From positions 1 through 64,000 of the forward strand of contig NZ_JASKLR010000007.1 in the NCBI RefSeq assembly GCF_030124325.1: a DNA stretch of 64,000 bases, in the 5' to 3' direction. Below the pieces are notes generated by a model. That model searched no databases. It worked only from the letters and a program-made list of their open reading frames with translations, and was not told where the DNA came from. A program made the translations under genes and the position numbers. Of this stretch, positions 8,756 to 17,022 are shown piece by piece; within the stretch, counting starts at the first letter, position 1, and each line of letters begins with the position of its first letter. The DNA comes from Sinorhizobium sp. 8-89 (lineage in GTDB: Bacteria > Pseudomonadota > Alphaproteobacteria > Rhizobiales > Rhizobiaceae).

Positions 8756-9694
8756 ATGAACGTGAAGATTTTCGATAAACCGGATATCCAGGAGTTTCTC
8801 AAGGTCCTGAGCGGTTTGGACAAGGCTGACGGCAATCCGCGCGTCAAAGAGATCGTTCATCGAATTGTGTCCGATCTGTTCAAGGCGATCGATGATCTGG
8901 ACATCACCCCCGACGAATACTGGACCGGCATCGCCTGGCTCAATGAGATCGGCGCCGCGGGTCAGGCCGGCCTGATCTCGCCAGGTCTTGGTCTCGACCA
9001 TTTCCTCGACGAGCGTCTCGACGCGATCGACGAGGCCCTCGGCATCGATAATCCGACCCCGCGCACCATCGAGGGGCCGCTCTATGTCGCCGGTGCGCCA
9101 GTTTCACACGGCTTTGCCCGTCTAGACGACGGCACGGACGAGAACGGCCACACCCTCGTCATGCACGGCACCGTCTATGGTGCCGACGGCAGGCCGCTGC
9201 CGGGCGCCATGGTCGAAGTCTGGCACTGTGATACCCGCGGCTTCTACTCGCATTTCGATCCGACGGGAAAGCAGGCGCCGTTCAACATGCGCCGCACGAT
9301 CATCGCCGACGCAAACGGGTGTTACAAGTTTCGGAGCATCGTGCCGCACGGCTACGGTGTGCCGCCGGGCAGCCCGACCGAGCAACTGCTTTCCGCGCTC
9401 GGCCGCCATGGTCAACGCCCGGCGCATATCCACTTCTTCATCAGCGCCGATGGTCACCGCAAGCTGACGACGCAGATCAACATTGAAGGCGATCCGCTGG
9501 TCAACGACGATTTCGCCTATGCGACGCGCGACGGCCTGGTTCCGGCCGTCATCGAGCGGACCGACGAGGCCAGCATCAAGGCCAATGATCTGAGCGGTCC
9601 CTTTGCGGAGATCAAGTTCGACATTCATCTTACGGCCATGGTGAATGGCGTCGACAACCAGGCCAACGAACTGCGCAAGCGCGCGGCCGCCTGA
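8756..9694 (+). CDS. catA: Catechol 1,2-dioxygenase
   Basis: CatA opens catechol between its two hydroxyls to give cis,cis-muconate, using non-haem Fe(III). The 312-residue protein has the family's helical N-terminal dimerisation region (about 1-100) and an intradiol dioxygenase barrel. Segments carrying the expected Fe ligands are visible: a Tyr in EGPLYVAGAP, a Tyr in GCYKFRSIVPHGY, and two His in RPAHIHFF. A good GGAGG site precedes the ATG. It lies between two GC hairpins, which may let it be expressed at a different level from catBC and benABCD. Confidence 0.93.
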   Translation: MNVKIFDKPDIQEFLKVLSGLDKADGNPRVKEIVHRIVSDLFKAIDDLDITPDEYWTGIAWLNEIGAAGQAGLISPGLGLDHFLDERLDAIDEALGIDNPTPRTIEGPLYVAGAPVSHGFARLDDGTDENGHTLVMHGTVYGADGRPLPGAMVEVWHCDTRGFYSHFDPTGKQAPFNMRRTIIADANGCYKFRSIVPHGYGVPPGSPTEQLLSALGRHGQRPAHIHFFISADGHRKLTTQINIEGDPLVNDDFAYATRDGLVPAVIERTDEASIKANDLSGPFAEIKFDIHLTAMVNGVDNQANELRKRAAA

Positions 9695-9705
9695 CAGGAA
9701 ATGCC

Positions 9706-9725
9706 GGCGGCCCGCGCGGGCCGCC
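9706..9725 (+). other. Intercistronic perfect palindrome between catA and benA
   Basis: GGCGGCCCGCGCGGGCCGCC is a perfect 20-base palindrome and can form a very stable RNA hairpin. No T-run follows. An mRNA segment boundary or partial terminator is likely. Confidence 0.5.
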
Positions 9726-9801
9726 AACAACCCTTACCGTCAGTATCGACACAGTTGCAGGAGAGCGCCGGTCGGAGCGCGCCTTCTGCGGGAGATAACC
9801 C

Positions 9802-11160
9802 ATGTCTGCGATTATCGACAAAGCCCGGGCCCTCGATCATCTGCTCGCCACTGCCGTGCAGGACGACAAGGAGGCCGGCATATTCCGCTGCCGCCGCGAC
9901 ATCTTCACCAACGAAGACCTGTTCGAACTGGAGATGAAACACATCTTCGAGAGCAACTGGGTCTATCTGGCCCATGAAAGCCAGATTCCGGAGAACAACG
10001 ACTATTACACGACCTATATCGGTCGCCAGCCGGTGGTCGTCACCCGTGACAAGAACGGCGAACTCAACGCGGTCATCAATGCCTGCGCCCACCGTGGCGC
10101 AATGCTGTGCCGGCGCAAGCACGGAAACAAGGGCAGCTTCACCTGTCCCTTCCACGGCTGGACCTTCTCCAACACTGGCAGGCTGCTCAAGGTCAAGGAC
10201 GAGAAATCCACCCAGTATCCGCCCCAGTTCGCGAAAAACGGCTCCCACGACCTGAGGCGGGTGCCGCGTTTCGAAAGCTATCGCGGCTTCCTGTTCGGCA
10301 GCCTGAAGGAGGACGTGGCGTCGCTCGAGGACTTCCTCGGCGAGACGAAGGTCATCATCGACCAGATCGTCGATCAGGCGCCGAACGGGCTGGAAGTGCT
10401 GCGGGGCAATTCGTCCTACATCTACGATGGAAATTGGAAACTGCAGATGGAGAACGGCTGCGACGGCTACCACGTCAGTTCCGTGCACTGGAACTACGCC
10501 GCGACAATGGGCCGGCGCAAGGAAGAGGGTACGAAGGCGGTCGACGCCAACGGCTGGAGCCGCTCCGTCGCGGGCGTCTACGGTTTCGAGAACGGCCATA
10601 TTTTGCTGTGGACGAACACGATGAATCCCGAGGTCCGTCCGATTTACAACAGCCGGGACGAGATCAAGGCACGGGTCGGCGAAGACAAGGCGGATTTCAT
10701 CGTCAACCAGACCCGCAATCTCTGCATCTATCCGAACGTGTTCCTGATGGACCAGTTCAGCACGCAGATCCGCGTGACGCGCCCGATCAGCGTCGACAAG
10801 ACTGAGATCAGCATCTTCTGTTTCGCGCCGAAGGGCGAAAGTGCCGCGGATCGCGCCCTGCGCATCCGCCAATACGAGGATTTCTTCAACGTGTCCGGCA
10901 TGGGCACGGCCGACGACCTCGAAGAATTCCGTGCCTGCCAGGCCGGTTACGCCGGCACGGCGGCGCTCTGGAACGACCTGTCGCGGGGCGCGCCGCTCTG
11001 GATCGATGGTCCGGACGAAAACGCAAGGAGGATGGGCATAGTGCCGCTGCTTTCCGGCGAACGCAGCGAGGACGAGGGGCTGTTCGTCCGCCAGCACGAG
11101 TACTGGGCCAAGGTGATGTGCCAGGCGCTGGCCGCCGAAAGGGAAGGGGTCGTCGCATGA
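9802..11160 (+). CDS. benA: Benzoate 1,2-dioxygenase, large (alpha) subunit
   Basis: BenA carries the catalytic centre of the three-component ring-hydroxylating dioxygenase that makes the benzoate cis-diol. The 452-residue protein has a Rieske motif with C95, H97, C115 and H118 (CAHRGAMLC, then CPFHGW). The mononuclear iron site follows in [15 protein letters not shown], with the bridging Asp and two His. It overlaps benB by four bases (ATGA). A GGGAG site precedes the ATG. Toluate or anthranilate dioxygenases are close relatives; the cat and benK neighbours favour benzoate. Confidence 0.92.
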   Translation: MSAIIDKARALDHLLATAVQDDKEAGIFRCRRDIFTNEDLFELEMKHIFESNWVYLAHESQIPENNDYYTTYIGRQPVVVTRDKNGELNAVINACAHRGAMLCRRKHGNKGSFTCPFHGWTFSNTGRLLKVKDEKSTQYPPQFAKNGSHDLRRVPRFESYRGFLFGSLKEDVASLEDFLGETKVIIDQIVDQAPNGLEVLRGNSSYIYDGNWKLQMENGCDGYHVSSVHWNYAATMGRRKEEGTKAVDANGWSRSVAGVYGFENGHILLWTNTMNPEVRPIYNSRDEIKARVGEDKADFIVNQTRNLCIYPNVFLMDQFSTQIRVTRPISVDKTEISIFCFAPKGESAADRALRIRQYEDFFNVSGMGTADDLEEFRACQAGYAGTAALWNDLSRGAPLWIDGPDENARRMGIVPLLSGERSEDEGLFVRQHEYWAKVMCQALAAEREGVVA

Positions 11161-11645
11161 GCATTTCCTATGAAGCCGCGTGTGCATTCCTCTACCGGGA
11201 AGCGCGTCTTTTGGACGACCGCGAGTGGGATGAATGGCTCACCTGCTATGCGCCTGATGTGACCTATTGGATGCCGGCCTGGGACGACGACGATCAGCTC
11301 ACCGAGGATCCGCAGACGCAGATCTCGCTGATCTATTATCCGAGCCGTGACGGCCTGGAAGATCGGGTCTTCCGCATCAAGACCGAGCGTTCGGGCGCCT
11401 CGACGCCGGAGCCGCGCACCAGCCACAACGTGACCAATGTCGAGTTCGTGGAGATCCGAGGCGATGAGGTCGACCTTCGCTACAACTTCCACACGCTCAA
11501 TCACCGCTACAAGGTCACCGACCACTTCTTCGGCACCATGTTCGTCACGCTGCGCAGGAGCGACGACCGCCTGGTGATCTCGCGCAAGAAGATCGTGCTG
11601 AAGAATGACTACATCCGCCAGGTCATCGACGTCTATCACATCTGA
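11157..11645 (+). CDS. benB: Benzoate 1,2-dioxygenase, small (beta) subunit
   Basis: This 162-residue structural subunit pairs with BenA in the hetero-oligomeric dioxygenase. It starts [21 protein letters not shown] and has the family's [17 protein letters not shown] segment and the C-terminal [13 protein letters not shown]. The ATG overlaps the benA stop codon, so the two are translationally coupled. An earlier in-frame start at 11118 lies inside benA and lacks the coupling. Confidence 0.92.
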   Translation: MSISYEAACAFLYREARLLDDREWDEWLTCYAPDVTYWMPAWDDDDQLTEDPQTQISLIYYPSRDGLEDRVFRIKTERSGASTPEPRTSHNVTNVEFVEIRGDEVDLRYNFHTLNHRYKVTDHFFGTMFVTLRRSDDRLVISRKKIVLKNDYIRQVIDVYHI

Positions 11646-11686
11646 CGGCGTCGCCGGACGGCACAGGGACTGATGAGGAGGGTTCC

Positions 11687-12712
11687 ATGGCCAGTTACAG
11701 CATCGCTTTGAACTTCGAGGACGGCGTGACCCGTTTCATCGAATGCAAGGACGGCGAGAAGGTTCTCGACGCCGCCTTCCGCAACAAGATCAACCTGCCA
11801 ATGGACTGTTCCGACGGCGTCTGCGGTACCTGCAAGTGCCGCGCCGAGAGCGGCAGCTACGAGCTCGGCGACGACTATATCGATGATGCTCTGACGGCCG
11901 ACGAGGCTGAGAGCGGTCTCGTGTTGACCTGCCAGATGAGGCCGTCCTCCGACTGCATCATCGCGGTCCCAACCACCTCCATCGCCTGCAAGACCGGGCA
12001 GCAGACTTTCGCCGCCACCGTCGCCGCTGTGGTGCCGCACAACGATGCGGCGATCGCGCTGGAACTGGATGTCGACGCTGAGGCGCCTGCGTTCCTGCCC
12101 GGTCAGTACGTCAATATCGGTGTGCCGGGCAGCGGCGAGCACCGTTCCTATTCCTTCAGCACGGCGCCGAGCGAACGGCGCATCGGTTTCCTGATCAAGA
12201 AGATCCCCGGCGGCGTCATGAGCAACTGGCTGGAGCGCGCCGAAACCGGGACCAGGCTCGAGCTGACCGGTCCCTTGGGCAGTTTCTACCTGAGGGAGGT
12301 CGAGCGACCGCTCCTGTTCCTGGCCGGCGGCACAGGTCTTGCGCCGTTCCTGTCGATGCTCGAGGTGCTGGCGCGCGAGAATTCGCAAGAGCGGGTTCAC
12401 CTCGTCTACGGCGTCACCCGGGATCTGGACCTGGTTCTCGTCGACGAGATCGAGGCTTACGCAAAACGGCTCGCCAACTTCACTTACAGCACCGTCGTGG
12501 CCGAGGAGTCGTCCAGCCACCCGCGCAAGGGCTGGGTGACCCAGCATATGCCGGCCGAGGCGCTCAATGGCGGCGATGTCGACGTTTATCTATGCGGTCC
12601 GCCGCCGATGGTCGACGCCGTGCGTACCTATTTCGACGACAACGGGGTGAAGCCCCACAGCTTCCACTACGAGAAATTCACGCCCAATGCGTCAGCGAAG
12701 GTGGCTGCATGA
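11687..12712 (+). CDS. benC: Benzoate 1,2-dioxygenase electron-transfer component
   Basis: BenC passes electrons from NADH to BenAB. The 341-residue protein combines a plant-type [2Fe-2S] ferredoxin domain (residues about 1-95; cysteines in MDCSDGVCGTCKC and LTCQM) with an FAD- and NAD-binding reductase domain (HRSYSFSTAP for FAD, GGTGLAPFLSMLE for NAD). A GAGGAGG site precedes the ATG. Its stop overlaps the benD start (ATGA). Confidence 0.93.
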   Translation: MASYSIALNFEDGVTRFIECKDGEKVLDAAFRNKINLPMDCSDGVCGTCKCRAESGSYELGDDYIDDALTADEAESGLVLTCQMRPSSDCIIAVPTTSIACKTGQQTFAATVAAVVPHNDAAIALELDVDAEAPAFLPGQYVNIGVPGSGEHRSYSFSTAPSERRIGFLIKKIPGGVMSNWLERAETGTRLELTGPLGSFYLREVERPLLFLAGGTGLAPFLSMLEVLARENSQERVHLVYGVTRDLDLVLVDEIEAYAKRLANFTYSTVVAEESSSHPRKGWVTQHMPAEALNGGDVDVYLCGPPPMVDAVRTYFDDNGVKPHSFHYEKFTPNASAKVAA

Positions 12713-13494
12713 GCACGGCGCGTTTAGAAGGCCGCTTCGCGGGCAAGGTGCTGGTCGTCACGGGTGCTGCGCAGGGTATCGGCCGGGCCGTGGCGGTCCG
12801 CGCGGTGGAGGAGGGCGGCCAAGTGTTGTTCGTCGACCGCGCCGACTTCGTCGCCGAGGTGGCGACTGCGGCCGGCGAGAATGCTGCGGCTTTCAACGCC
12901 GATCTCGAAACCTATGAGGGGGCGGCGGCGGCGATGCGGTTTGCGGCCGAACGGTTCGGCGGCATCGACATCCTGATCAACAATGTCGGCGGCGCGATCC
13001 GCATGCGTCCCTACGCTGAGTTCGAACCGCAGCAGATTGACGCCGAAATCCGTCGCTCGTTGATGCCGACGCTTTACTGTTGCCACGCCGTGCTGCCGCA
13101 TCTCGTCGCCCGCGGCGGCGGCACGATCGTCAACGTGTCCTCGAACGCCACGCGCGGCATCCATCGCGTGCCGTATTCCGCGGCCAAGGGCGGCGTGAAT
13201 GCCATCACGCAGTCGCTCGCCATGGAGTTGGCCGAGCGCAACATCCGCGTGGTCGCCACGGCGCCCGGCGGGACGGAGGCGCCGCCGCGCCGCATTCCCC
13301 GCAACGCGGAAGGCGACAGCGAGGCCGAAGAGGGCTGGATGGCCGAAGTCGTGAGCCAGGTGAAGCAATCCAGCTTCATGAAGCGGTACGGAACCATGGA
13401 GGAGCAGGCCGCACCGATCCTGTTTCTGGCCTCGGAAGAGGCGTCATACATCACCGGCAGTGTGCTGCCGGTCGCCGGCGGTGATCTCGGCTGA
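12709..13494 (+). CDS. benD: cis-1,2-dihydroxybenzoate (benzoate diol) dehydrogenase
   Basis: BenD oxidises and decarboxylates the benzoate cis-diol to catechol with NAD+. The 261-residue short-chain dehydrogenase has the cofactor motif TGAAQGIG near residue 19, NNVGG, and the catalytic Ser with YSAAKGG (Tyr and Lys). The start overlaps the benC stop; an open frame running upstream from there lies wholly inside benC. The gene ends 40 bases before benK. Confidence 0.92.
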   Translation: MSTARLEGRFAGKVLVVTGAAQGIGRAVAVRAVEEGGQVLFVDRADFVAEVATAAGENAAAFNADLETYEGAAAAMRFAAERFGGIDILINNVGGAIRMRPYAEFEPQQIDAEIRRSLMPTLYCCHAVLPHLVARGGGTIVNVSSNATRGIHRVPYSAAKGGVNAITQSLAMELAERNIRVVATAPGGTEAPPRRIPRNAEGDSEAEEGWMAEVVSQVKQSSFMKRYGTMEEQAAPILFLASEEASYITGSVLPVAGGDLG

Positions 13495-13534
13495 AAGCTC
13501 ATTATTACCATGCGTAACAACTCGGGGAGGAGTG

Positions 13535-14869
13535 ATGATGCGCACCATCGATGTCAATGAAACAATAGACAATACCCCTTTCGGGGCCTTCCAATGGACG
13601 GTGGTCGCTCTCTGCGGGCTGCTGCTGATCGTCGATGGCTACGACGTCTTCGTCGCCGGCACCGTGCTGCCGACGCTGATCGCTGAATGGGGTCTGAGCA
13701 AGCCACAGGCCGGCGCGCTGCAGGCATGGGCGCTGTTCGGCATGATGTTCGGCGCGATCATTTTCGGCGCCTTGGCGGACAAGATCGGACGGAAGAAGGG
13801 CATCGCGATCAGTTTCATGCTGTTCACCCTGTCCACGCTGCTCACCGGCTTCGCCAATTCGCCGGAACAATTCAAGGCCTTTCGCTTCTTCGCCGGCCTC
13901 GGCTGCGGCGGGCTGATGCCGAACGGGGTGGCGCTGATGAACGAATATGCGCCGAAGCGCCTGCGCGGCACCATGGTCGCGCTGATGTTCTCCGGATATT
14001 CGGTCGGCGGCATGGTTGCGGCCGGACTCGGCATCGGCATGATCCCGCAATACGGCTGGAAGCCGATGTTCTTCATCGCCGCCGTGCCGCTGCTGATGTT
14101 ACCTTTCATCCTGTGGAAACTGCCGGAATCGCTGGGTTTCCTCATCCGTCAGGGCAAGCAGGAGCAGGCAAAGCGGATCTACGGAAAGATCGATCCCTCC
14201 GCGCCTCTCCGCCACGACGACAAGCTGGTCTTCTCCGAGACCAAGGGCGCGTCGGCCTCGATCGTCGAACTGTTCCGTCACCAGCGTGCGCTGCGCACGC
14301 TCATGCTGTGGGTTGCTTTCTTCTGCTGCCTGCTGCTCGTCTATCTGTTGTCCTCCTGGCTGCCGAAAGTGCTGCAGCAAGCAGGTTATGGCGAAAAGGC
14401 CAGCCTCTTGAGCCTGTTCTCGCTGAATTTCGGCGGCATGGTCGGAGCGATCGCTGGCGGCCGGTTGGGCGATCGGTTCGGCCTGCCGAAGGTGGTTGTC
14501 GGCTTCTTCATCGCCGCCGCCTTCTCGATTGCGCTGATCGGCTTCAACCTGCCAGCAGGGCTACTGTTCCTGATGGTCTTCGTCGCCGGCGCCACGACTA
14601 TCGGAACACAGATCCTGCTCTATGCCAGCGTCGCACAGCTCTACAATCTCTCGGTGCGTTCGACCGGGCTGGGTTGGGCCTCGGGCGTGGGCCGCATCGG
14701 CGCCATCGTCGGGCCGACGCTCGGCGGCGTCCTTCTGGCGCAGGAACTTCCGCTCCAGCATAACTTCCTGATCTTCGCCATCCCGGCGGCAGTCTCGGCT
14801 CTGGCGATGCTGGTGTTCGTGGTCAGCAATGCGCGGCGTTCAAGCGACGTGCAGCTTGTTCCGGCATAA
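13535..14869 (+). CDS. benK: Benzoate transporter, major facilitator superfamily (AAHS family)
   Basis: This 444-residue protein has twelve predicted membrane segments and is an H+-coupled importer of aromatic acids. The AAHS signature is clear: DGYDVFVAGTVLPTL in the first segment, GALADKIGRKKG in loop 2-3 and GGRLGDRFGLPKV in loop 8-9. I use the ATG at 13535, with GGGGAGG upstream; the frame extends back into benD. Benzoate is the likely substrate from context; PcaK-like proteins for hydroxybenzoate look similar. Confidence 0.88.
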   Translation: MMRTIDVNETIDNTPFGAFQWTVVALCGLLLIVDGYDVFVAGTVLPTLIAEWGLSKPQAGALQAWALFGMMFGAIIFGALADKIGRKKGIAISFMLFTLSTLLTGFANSPEQFKAFRFFAGLGCGGLMPNGVALMNEYAPKRLRGTMVALMFSGYSVGGMVAAGLGIGMIPQYGWKPMFFIAAVPLLMLPFILWKLPESLGFLIRQGKQEQAKRIYGKIDPSAPLRHDDKLVFSETKGASASIVELFRHQRALRTLMLWVAFFCCLLLVYLLSSWLPKVLQQAGYGEKASLLSLFSLNFGGMVGAIAGGRLGDRFGLPKVVVGFFIAAAFSIALIGFNLPAGLLFLMVFVAGATTIGTQILLYASVAQLYNLSVRSTGLGWASGVGRIGAIVGPTLGGVLLAQELPLQHNFLIFAIPAAVSALAMLVFVVSNARRSSDVQLVPA

Positions 14870-14882
14870 CAAAGGTGATCGG

Positions 14883-14914
14883 CGGCGGTCGCGAACAGCC
14901 TAGCGCGACCGCCG
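14883..14914 (+). other. Intercistronic hairpin between benK and catD
   Basis: CGGCGGTCGCG and CGCGACCGCCG form a perfect 11-pair stem with a ten-base loop. No T-run follows. It is the third GC-rich hairpin separating segments of this operon. Confidence 0.5.
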
Positions 14915-14998
14915 GCGATTCCCATCCATGCTGAACCTTCAACACCTGCTTGAAAGGCCGGTGTTCAACCGGTTTACGGCTTATAAAGGCATTCGCCC

Positions 14999-15823
14999 AT
15001 GTCTTATCTCGATCTTGCCACCCATCGCCTCCACTACCGTATCGACGGCGACACGGACGGTAGCCAAAACAAGCCGTGGCTTATGTTCTGCAATTCGCTA
15101 GGCACCGACCTGCACATGTGGGACGCGCAGGTAGCCGGACTGTCGCGGGATTTCCGCGTGCTGCGCTATGATCGTCGCGGTCATGGACTGTCGTTGGCTC
15201 CACCGCCGCCATACGGTTTGCCCGACCTCGGCAACGACGTGCTCGCGCTGCTCGACGCGCTGGAGATAGAGCGGGCGCACTTCTGCGGCCTTTCTCTTGG
15301 CGGCCTGACAGGGCAGTGGCTGGGTGTTCATGCCGGACATCGCCTTGGAAAGATCGCTATCTGCGCGACATCCGCGAAGATCGGTACCGCGGAAAGCTGG
15401 ACCGCGCGAATGAACACCGTTCGGGAAAATGGTCTCACGGCACTGACCGCCGCCACCGTCGAGCGCTGGTTCACGCCGCGGTTCAACGCAGTCGAACCCG
15501 GCACTGTCGGCAAGGTGCTAGACAGTTTTGTCGCGACCTCGATCGACGGGTATATCGGCTGCTGCGCGGCTTTGGCCGGAGCCGACCTGCGGGAGGATAT
15601 CGAACGGGTCGCCAACCCGCTGCTGGCCGTTTCCGGCGATTACGACCCGGTGTGCCCGCCAGCCGACCTCGAAAATATTGCCGCCTGCGTGCGGCAAGGG
15701 CGGCATCTATCGTTACCTGGCCGGCACGTAGTTAACATCGAGTCTTCGCAAGCATTCAACGCGGCGCTGTTGGAGTTTCTTCATTCCGAAGACGGCTTTG
15801 ATAAGCAACTCGAGCAGGTTTGA
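14999..15823 (+). CDS. catD: 3-oxoadipate enol-lactonase
   Basis: CatD (PcaD) hydrolyses 3-oxoadipate enol-lactone to 3-oxoadipate and closes the module. The 274-residue alpha/beta hydrolase has the nucleophile elbow GLSLGG (Ser near residue 99), the oxyanion-region NSLGTDLHMWD, YDRRGHG, and later acid and His residues (SGDYDPVCPP; GRHVVNIE). It is the last gene, 129 bases after benK and separated from it by a hairpin. A second promoter in that gap cannot be excluded. PcaI, PcaJ and PcaF are not in the window. Confidence 0.88.
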   Translation: MSYLDLATHRLHYRIDGDTDGSQNKPWLMFCNSLGTDLHMWDAQVAGLSRDFRVLRYDRRGHGLSLAPPPPYGLPDLGNDVLALLDALEIERAHFCGLSLGGLTGQWLGVHAGHRLGKIAICATSAKIGTAESWTARMNTVRENGLTALTAATVERWFTPRFNAVEPGTVGKVLDSFVATSIDGYIGCCAALAGADLREDIERVANPLLAVSGDYDPVCPPADLENIAACVRQGRHLSLPGRHVVNIESSQAFNAALLEFLHSEDGFDKQLEQV

Positions 15824-15889
15824 TATCGGCGAGAGCTGCGTACGAGACAGTGGCTTTTGCCGTACGACGCCTGATCGGTGTTACTGACC

Positions 15890-15916
15890 GCGGCGGCCGA
15901 GCTTCTCGGCCGCCGC
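15890..15916. terminator. GC-rich stem-loop between convergent catD and sulfotransferase genes
   Basis: GCGGCGGCCGAG and CTCGGCCGCCGC form a perfect 12-pair stem around a CTT loop. It sits between the ends of two convergent genes, as a two-way terminator would, but lacks a T-run on either side. Position and stability are the evidence. Confidence 0.55.
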
Positions 15917-15930
15917 GTCGGCCTGACGCG

Positions 15931-16671
15931 CTAATCGGGAAAACGGTATTTAAAATGCTCGATCTCGGGGCCGAAGAGCCGCTCGACGCGCTCACGGTCG
16001 CCCGGTTTATAGTAGCTGCGAATGTCGGGCCGCGTCGGGTTCGCCTTCGCTCTTATCAGAAAGCGATCGTCAAACGGCAGGCCGAGTCTGTCGCATATCA
16101 TGCGTAGATCCTCCGAGAGGCGCTCCTGCCGTCCTACGAAATCCACAACGATCTCGTCGTTTTTGGTGTAGAGTTGCCAGGATTCCCAGTTAATACGCTC
16201 ACTCCTGGCGGCGCCTTCTTCGATCAAGCAGAGCATTTGCGAGAAGCTCGGCCGCGTTTCCGTCTTCCTGTAGTGCCAGTTGTAAATTGAAACGGCACGC
16301 TCGAATGGGTTCCGCACGAAGCAAAACTTGAAGTACTGTCTCCAGGCAGAAGGATCGAAGGCCTCGATTTCGCTTGCGCCTGAATGATCCGCGAGCTTGC
16401 CTGCAAAGCGACGGCTGAGAGCAGCCCCGGCCAATGAATCGACTTTGCCGTTGCGGACGAGCGTTTTCGCGATCTTGAGGGGAGAGAGATGGCAAAAGAT
16501 AGCGATCAATGCCAGCCGATTTGCATTCGCTCCATTGCCGAGCGCATCCTTCCAGGACCCGAGTTGCAGGTCCCAGGGCCCGAATTCGCGAGCAAGATAA
16601 GCGGAGATCGTGCTGCCGGCGGTTTTCGGTATGTGGATGAAAATGAATTTATGGCGATGGGATATAATCAT
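15931..16671 (-). CDS. Sulfotransferase family 2 protein
   Basis: This 246-residue protein has the PAPS-binding signature of carbohydrate sulfotransferases: KFIFIHIPKTAGSTI near the N-terminus (5'-phosphosulfate loop) and KFCFVRNPFERAVSIYNWHY near residue 115 (3'-phosphate loop). Members move sulfate from PAPS to sugars; in rhizobia such enzymes modify Nod factors, LPS or K antigens. It has no signal peptide and should act in the cytosol. It lies next to the glycan island and is convergent with catD. The acceptor is unknown. Confidence 0.8.
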   Translation of the reverse strand: MIISHRHKFIFIHIPKTAGSTISAYLAREFGPWDLQLGSWKDALGNGANANRLALIAIFCHLSPLKIAKTLVRNGKVDSLAGAALSRRFAGKLADHSGASEIEAFDPSAWRQYFKFCFVRNPFERAVSIYNWHYRKTETRPSFSQMLCLIEEGAARSERINWESWQLYTKNDEIVVDFVGRQERLSEDLRMICDRLGLPFDDRFLIRAKANPTRPDIRSYYKPGDRERVERLFGPEIEHFKYRFPD

Positions 16672-17022
16672 TGCCTGGCCAAATCCTTAGCCGGAAAGTT
16701 GAACCGGCGAGTGATCATGAACACGATGACGGCAGCAGGCCTGACGCCAATGCCCGCCGTCTCGGCGTCCTGTGCATTGTCTCGATTCCGTAAGCTTGGA
16801 CGACCGCACCAGATTCCCCGCTTAAGGGAGAATTGGACCTGTTCTCCTCGGTCCTGCGCCTGCCTGCGCCATCTCACTTGATCTAAGCGTTCAACACTCG
16901 ACGATAAAGCCAAACATGGAGAGTGATGCGCAGCAAGGAAGCGGGCTGCCAGAAGGGTTTCCCATCTGGATACCAGCGATCCGCTTGGGATCGTTACTCG
17001 CCGGCGACATGTCGAGCACGAG
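16672..17022. other. Intergenic region, 351 bp, no feature seen
   Basis: This lies between two minus-strand genes. Open frames here are short, have no ribosome sites and overlap on both strands. I see no RNA gene or clear terminator. Confidence 0.5.

Noticed and set aside
9625-11187. Minus-strand open frame of 520 codons opposite benA
   Set aside because: It is fully antisense to benA, whose Rieske and iron-site motifs are clear; long antisense frames are expected in such G+C-rich genes.
16672-17022. tRNA or other RNA gene in this and other larger gaps
   Set aside because: No T-loop pattern with matching acceptor ends was found on either strand; the only RNA gene I can support is the SRP RNA.
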